A stretch of 64,000 nucleotides of DNA from Streptomyces sp. XD-27 (GTDB lineage Bacteria; Actinomycetota; Actinomycetes; Streptomycetales; Streptomycetaceae). Positions 63,397 through 64,000 of this stretch are shown piece after piece (within the stretch, counting starts at the first letter, position 1; every line of letters starts with the position of its first letter). The position numbers were made by a program, and so were the translations under genes. The notes below the pieces were generated by a model. The model was not told where the DNA came from and searched no databases. It saw only the letters and a list, made by a program, of their open reading frames with translations. The stretch covers positions 2,046,001 through 2,110,000 of the forward strand of contig NZ_CP130713.1 in the NCBI RefSeq assembly GCF_030553055.1, read 5' to 3'.

Positions 63397-63651
63397 ATGC
63401 GCTACGAGATCACCGCACCCAGCGGACGCGAGGGCACCGTCGCCGGTATCGCGTTCACCGCCGGGCGCGCCGTCGTCGAAGACCCGGCCGCCGGTGTGCT
63501 GCTCTACTTCCGGCGCCACGGCTTCACCGTCTCCCGCCTCGACGCTCCCGAGCCGCCTCCCATCGGTTTCACGGCCGATCCGCCCGCAGCACCGGACAAG
63601 CCGGTCGCCCGCGCACGCGGCAAGCAGCGCAGCAGCGCGAAGGAGGAGTAA
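63397..63651 (+). CDS. Small head-associated phage protein, hypothetical
   Basis: 84 residues. A beta-rich N-terminus (YEITAPSGREGTVAGIAFTA, GVLLYFRRHGFTV) is followed by a disordered Lys/Arg-rich tail. Its position just after the capsid gene suggests a capsid decoration or head completion role, but this is inference. It starts 4 bp after the capsid stop. Confidence 0.8.
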   Translation: MRYEITAPSGREGTVAGIAFTAGRAVVEDPAAGVLLYFRRHGFTVSRLDAPEPPPIGFTADPPAAPDKPVARARGKQRSSAKEE

Positions 63652-63657
63652 GGGGCG

Positions 63658-64000
63658 ATGGGTCGGATCTACGCCACACCCGAGCAGCTCGTCGCGTGGA
63701 CCCGCCAGCCCGCCCCGGACGCTGCCGAGCGGCTGCTCGCCCGCGCCAGCGAGGACATCGACGCGGCGCTGCTCACCGCCATCTACGACACCGACACCAC
63801 AGGGTTCCCCACCGACGCCGCAGTGCGCGGCGCCCTCGCCGACGCGACGTGCGCGCAAGTCGAATGCTGGCTCGCCACGGGCAGCGACGGCATCACCACC
63901 GCTGAGCAGTGGGACAGCGTCAGCATCGGCCCCGTTTCCCTGTCCGGGCGCAGCAACGTTCCACCTTCCCCCGCCGTGGTCAACGGCGTGGAGATCGCCC
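63658..64000 (+). CDS. Head-tail connector-like protein, partial
   Basis: 114 residues are visible before the right edge. TPEQLVAWTRQPAPDAAERL and ASEDIDAALLTAIYDTD, with DAAVRGALADATCAQVEWL, fit gp6/gp15-type head-tail connector proteins in phages. GGGGC precedes ATG 63658. The C-terminus and next genes are outside the window. Confidence 0.75.
   Translation, partial: MGRIYATPEQLVAWTRQPAPDAAERLLARASEDIDAALLTAIYDTDTTGFPTDAAVRGALADATCAQVECWLATGSDGITTAEQWDSVSIGPVSLSGRSNVPPSPAVVNGVEIA

Larger units (their letters stand above)
45883..64000. mobile_element. Left part of an integrated siphovirus-like prophage
   Basis: From the rnpB fragment to the right edge the genes follow the order of a temperate actinophage: repressor, excisionase-like HTH, YqaJ/RecT recombination, replication block, terminase, portal, MuF, scaffold, capsid, connector. 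Gene density rises, starts overlap stops, and codon use differs (more GAG/CTC and Leu-Glu-rich late genes). No integrase gene is in the visible part, so it should lie at the unseen right end. Three of the head genes are frameshifted as sequenced. Confidence 0.93.

Noticed and set aside
1..64000. tRNA, rRNA genes or insertion sequences
   Set aside because: I saw no cloverleaf-type tRNA sequence at gene borders or at the att site, no rRNA motifs, and no transposase reading frame.

Overview
The window is about 72% GC with GTG/TTG starts, ATGA/GTGA stop-start overlaps, Tat lipoproteins and LAxTG-type sorting. This is characteristic of a Streptomyces chromosome. Bases 1 to about 45,880 are chromosomal. 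From there to the right edge lies the left part of an integrated siphovirus-like prophage whose other end is outside the window.

Chromosomal layout. 0-6 kb: a membrane-anchored EEP-family hydrolase, a drug exporter (DHA2) co-transcribed with its own TetR repressor behind a perfect operator palindrome, panB with a strong terminator, and a DrrAB-type ABC exporter. 6-10 kb: a large AfsR/SARP-like regulator. 10-16 kb: an F420:NADPH oxidoreductase gene and a four-gene, translationally coupled sialidase plus sugar ABC importer operon. 16-19 kb: MFS exporter and methionine aminopeptidase. 19.4-31.7 kb: an iron and haem acquisition region holding haem oxygenase, two HtaA-type surface haem receptors, hmuTUV and efeOBU, with three iron-box operators. 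Haem would pass from wall-anchored HtaA proteins to HmuT, through HmuUV, and be opened by haem oxygenase; EfeUOB would bring in ionic iron. 31.8-45.8 kb: housekeeping and accessory genes (primase/polymerase, phosphodiesterase, dimethylargininase, Rsm22-type methyltransferase, beta-lactamase-fold hydrolase, PhoD phosphatase, dehydrogenase, PhzF, MazG, holin-like and small membrane proteins) and a small Cys-x-Cys peptide gene.

Prophage. The left boundary is a short piece of the 3' end of the RNase P RNA gene, which I read as an attachment site. Then follow a leftward XRE repressor, a regulatory region with repeated GGAAGYA motifs, an excisionase-like HTH protein, a YqaJ/RecT recombination pair, a tightly overlapping replication block, and the head module: small and large terminase, HNH endonuclease, portal, MuF head protein, an Rmf-like protein, scaffold, major capsid and connector. 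Four small leftward genes, mostly with a hydrophobic segment, sit in the gaps between the rightward head genes and look like morons.

A data-quality point matters for the whole window. Six genes are broken, and one (efeU) is probably extended, by what looks like loss of one C from a C4 or C5 run on the plus strand. The breaks occur in chromosomal and phage genes alike, and each is repaired by adding one C. This favours homopolymer under-calling over real gene decay.
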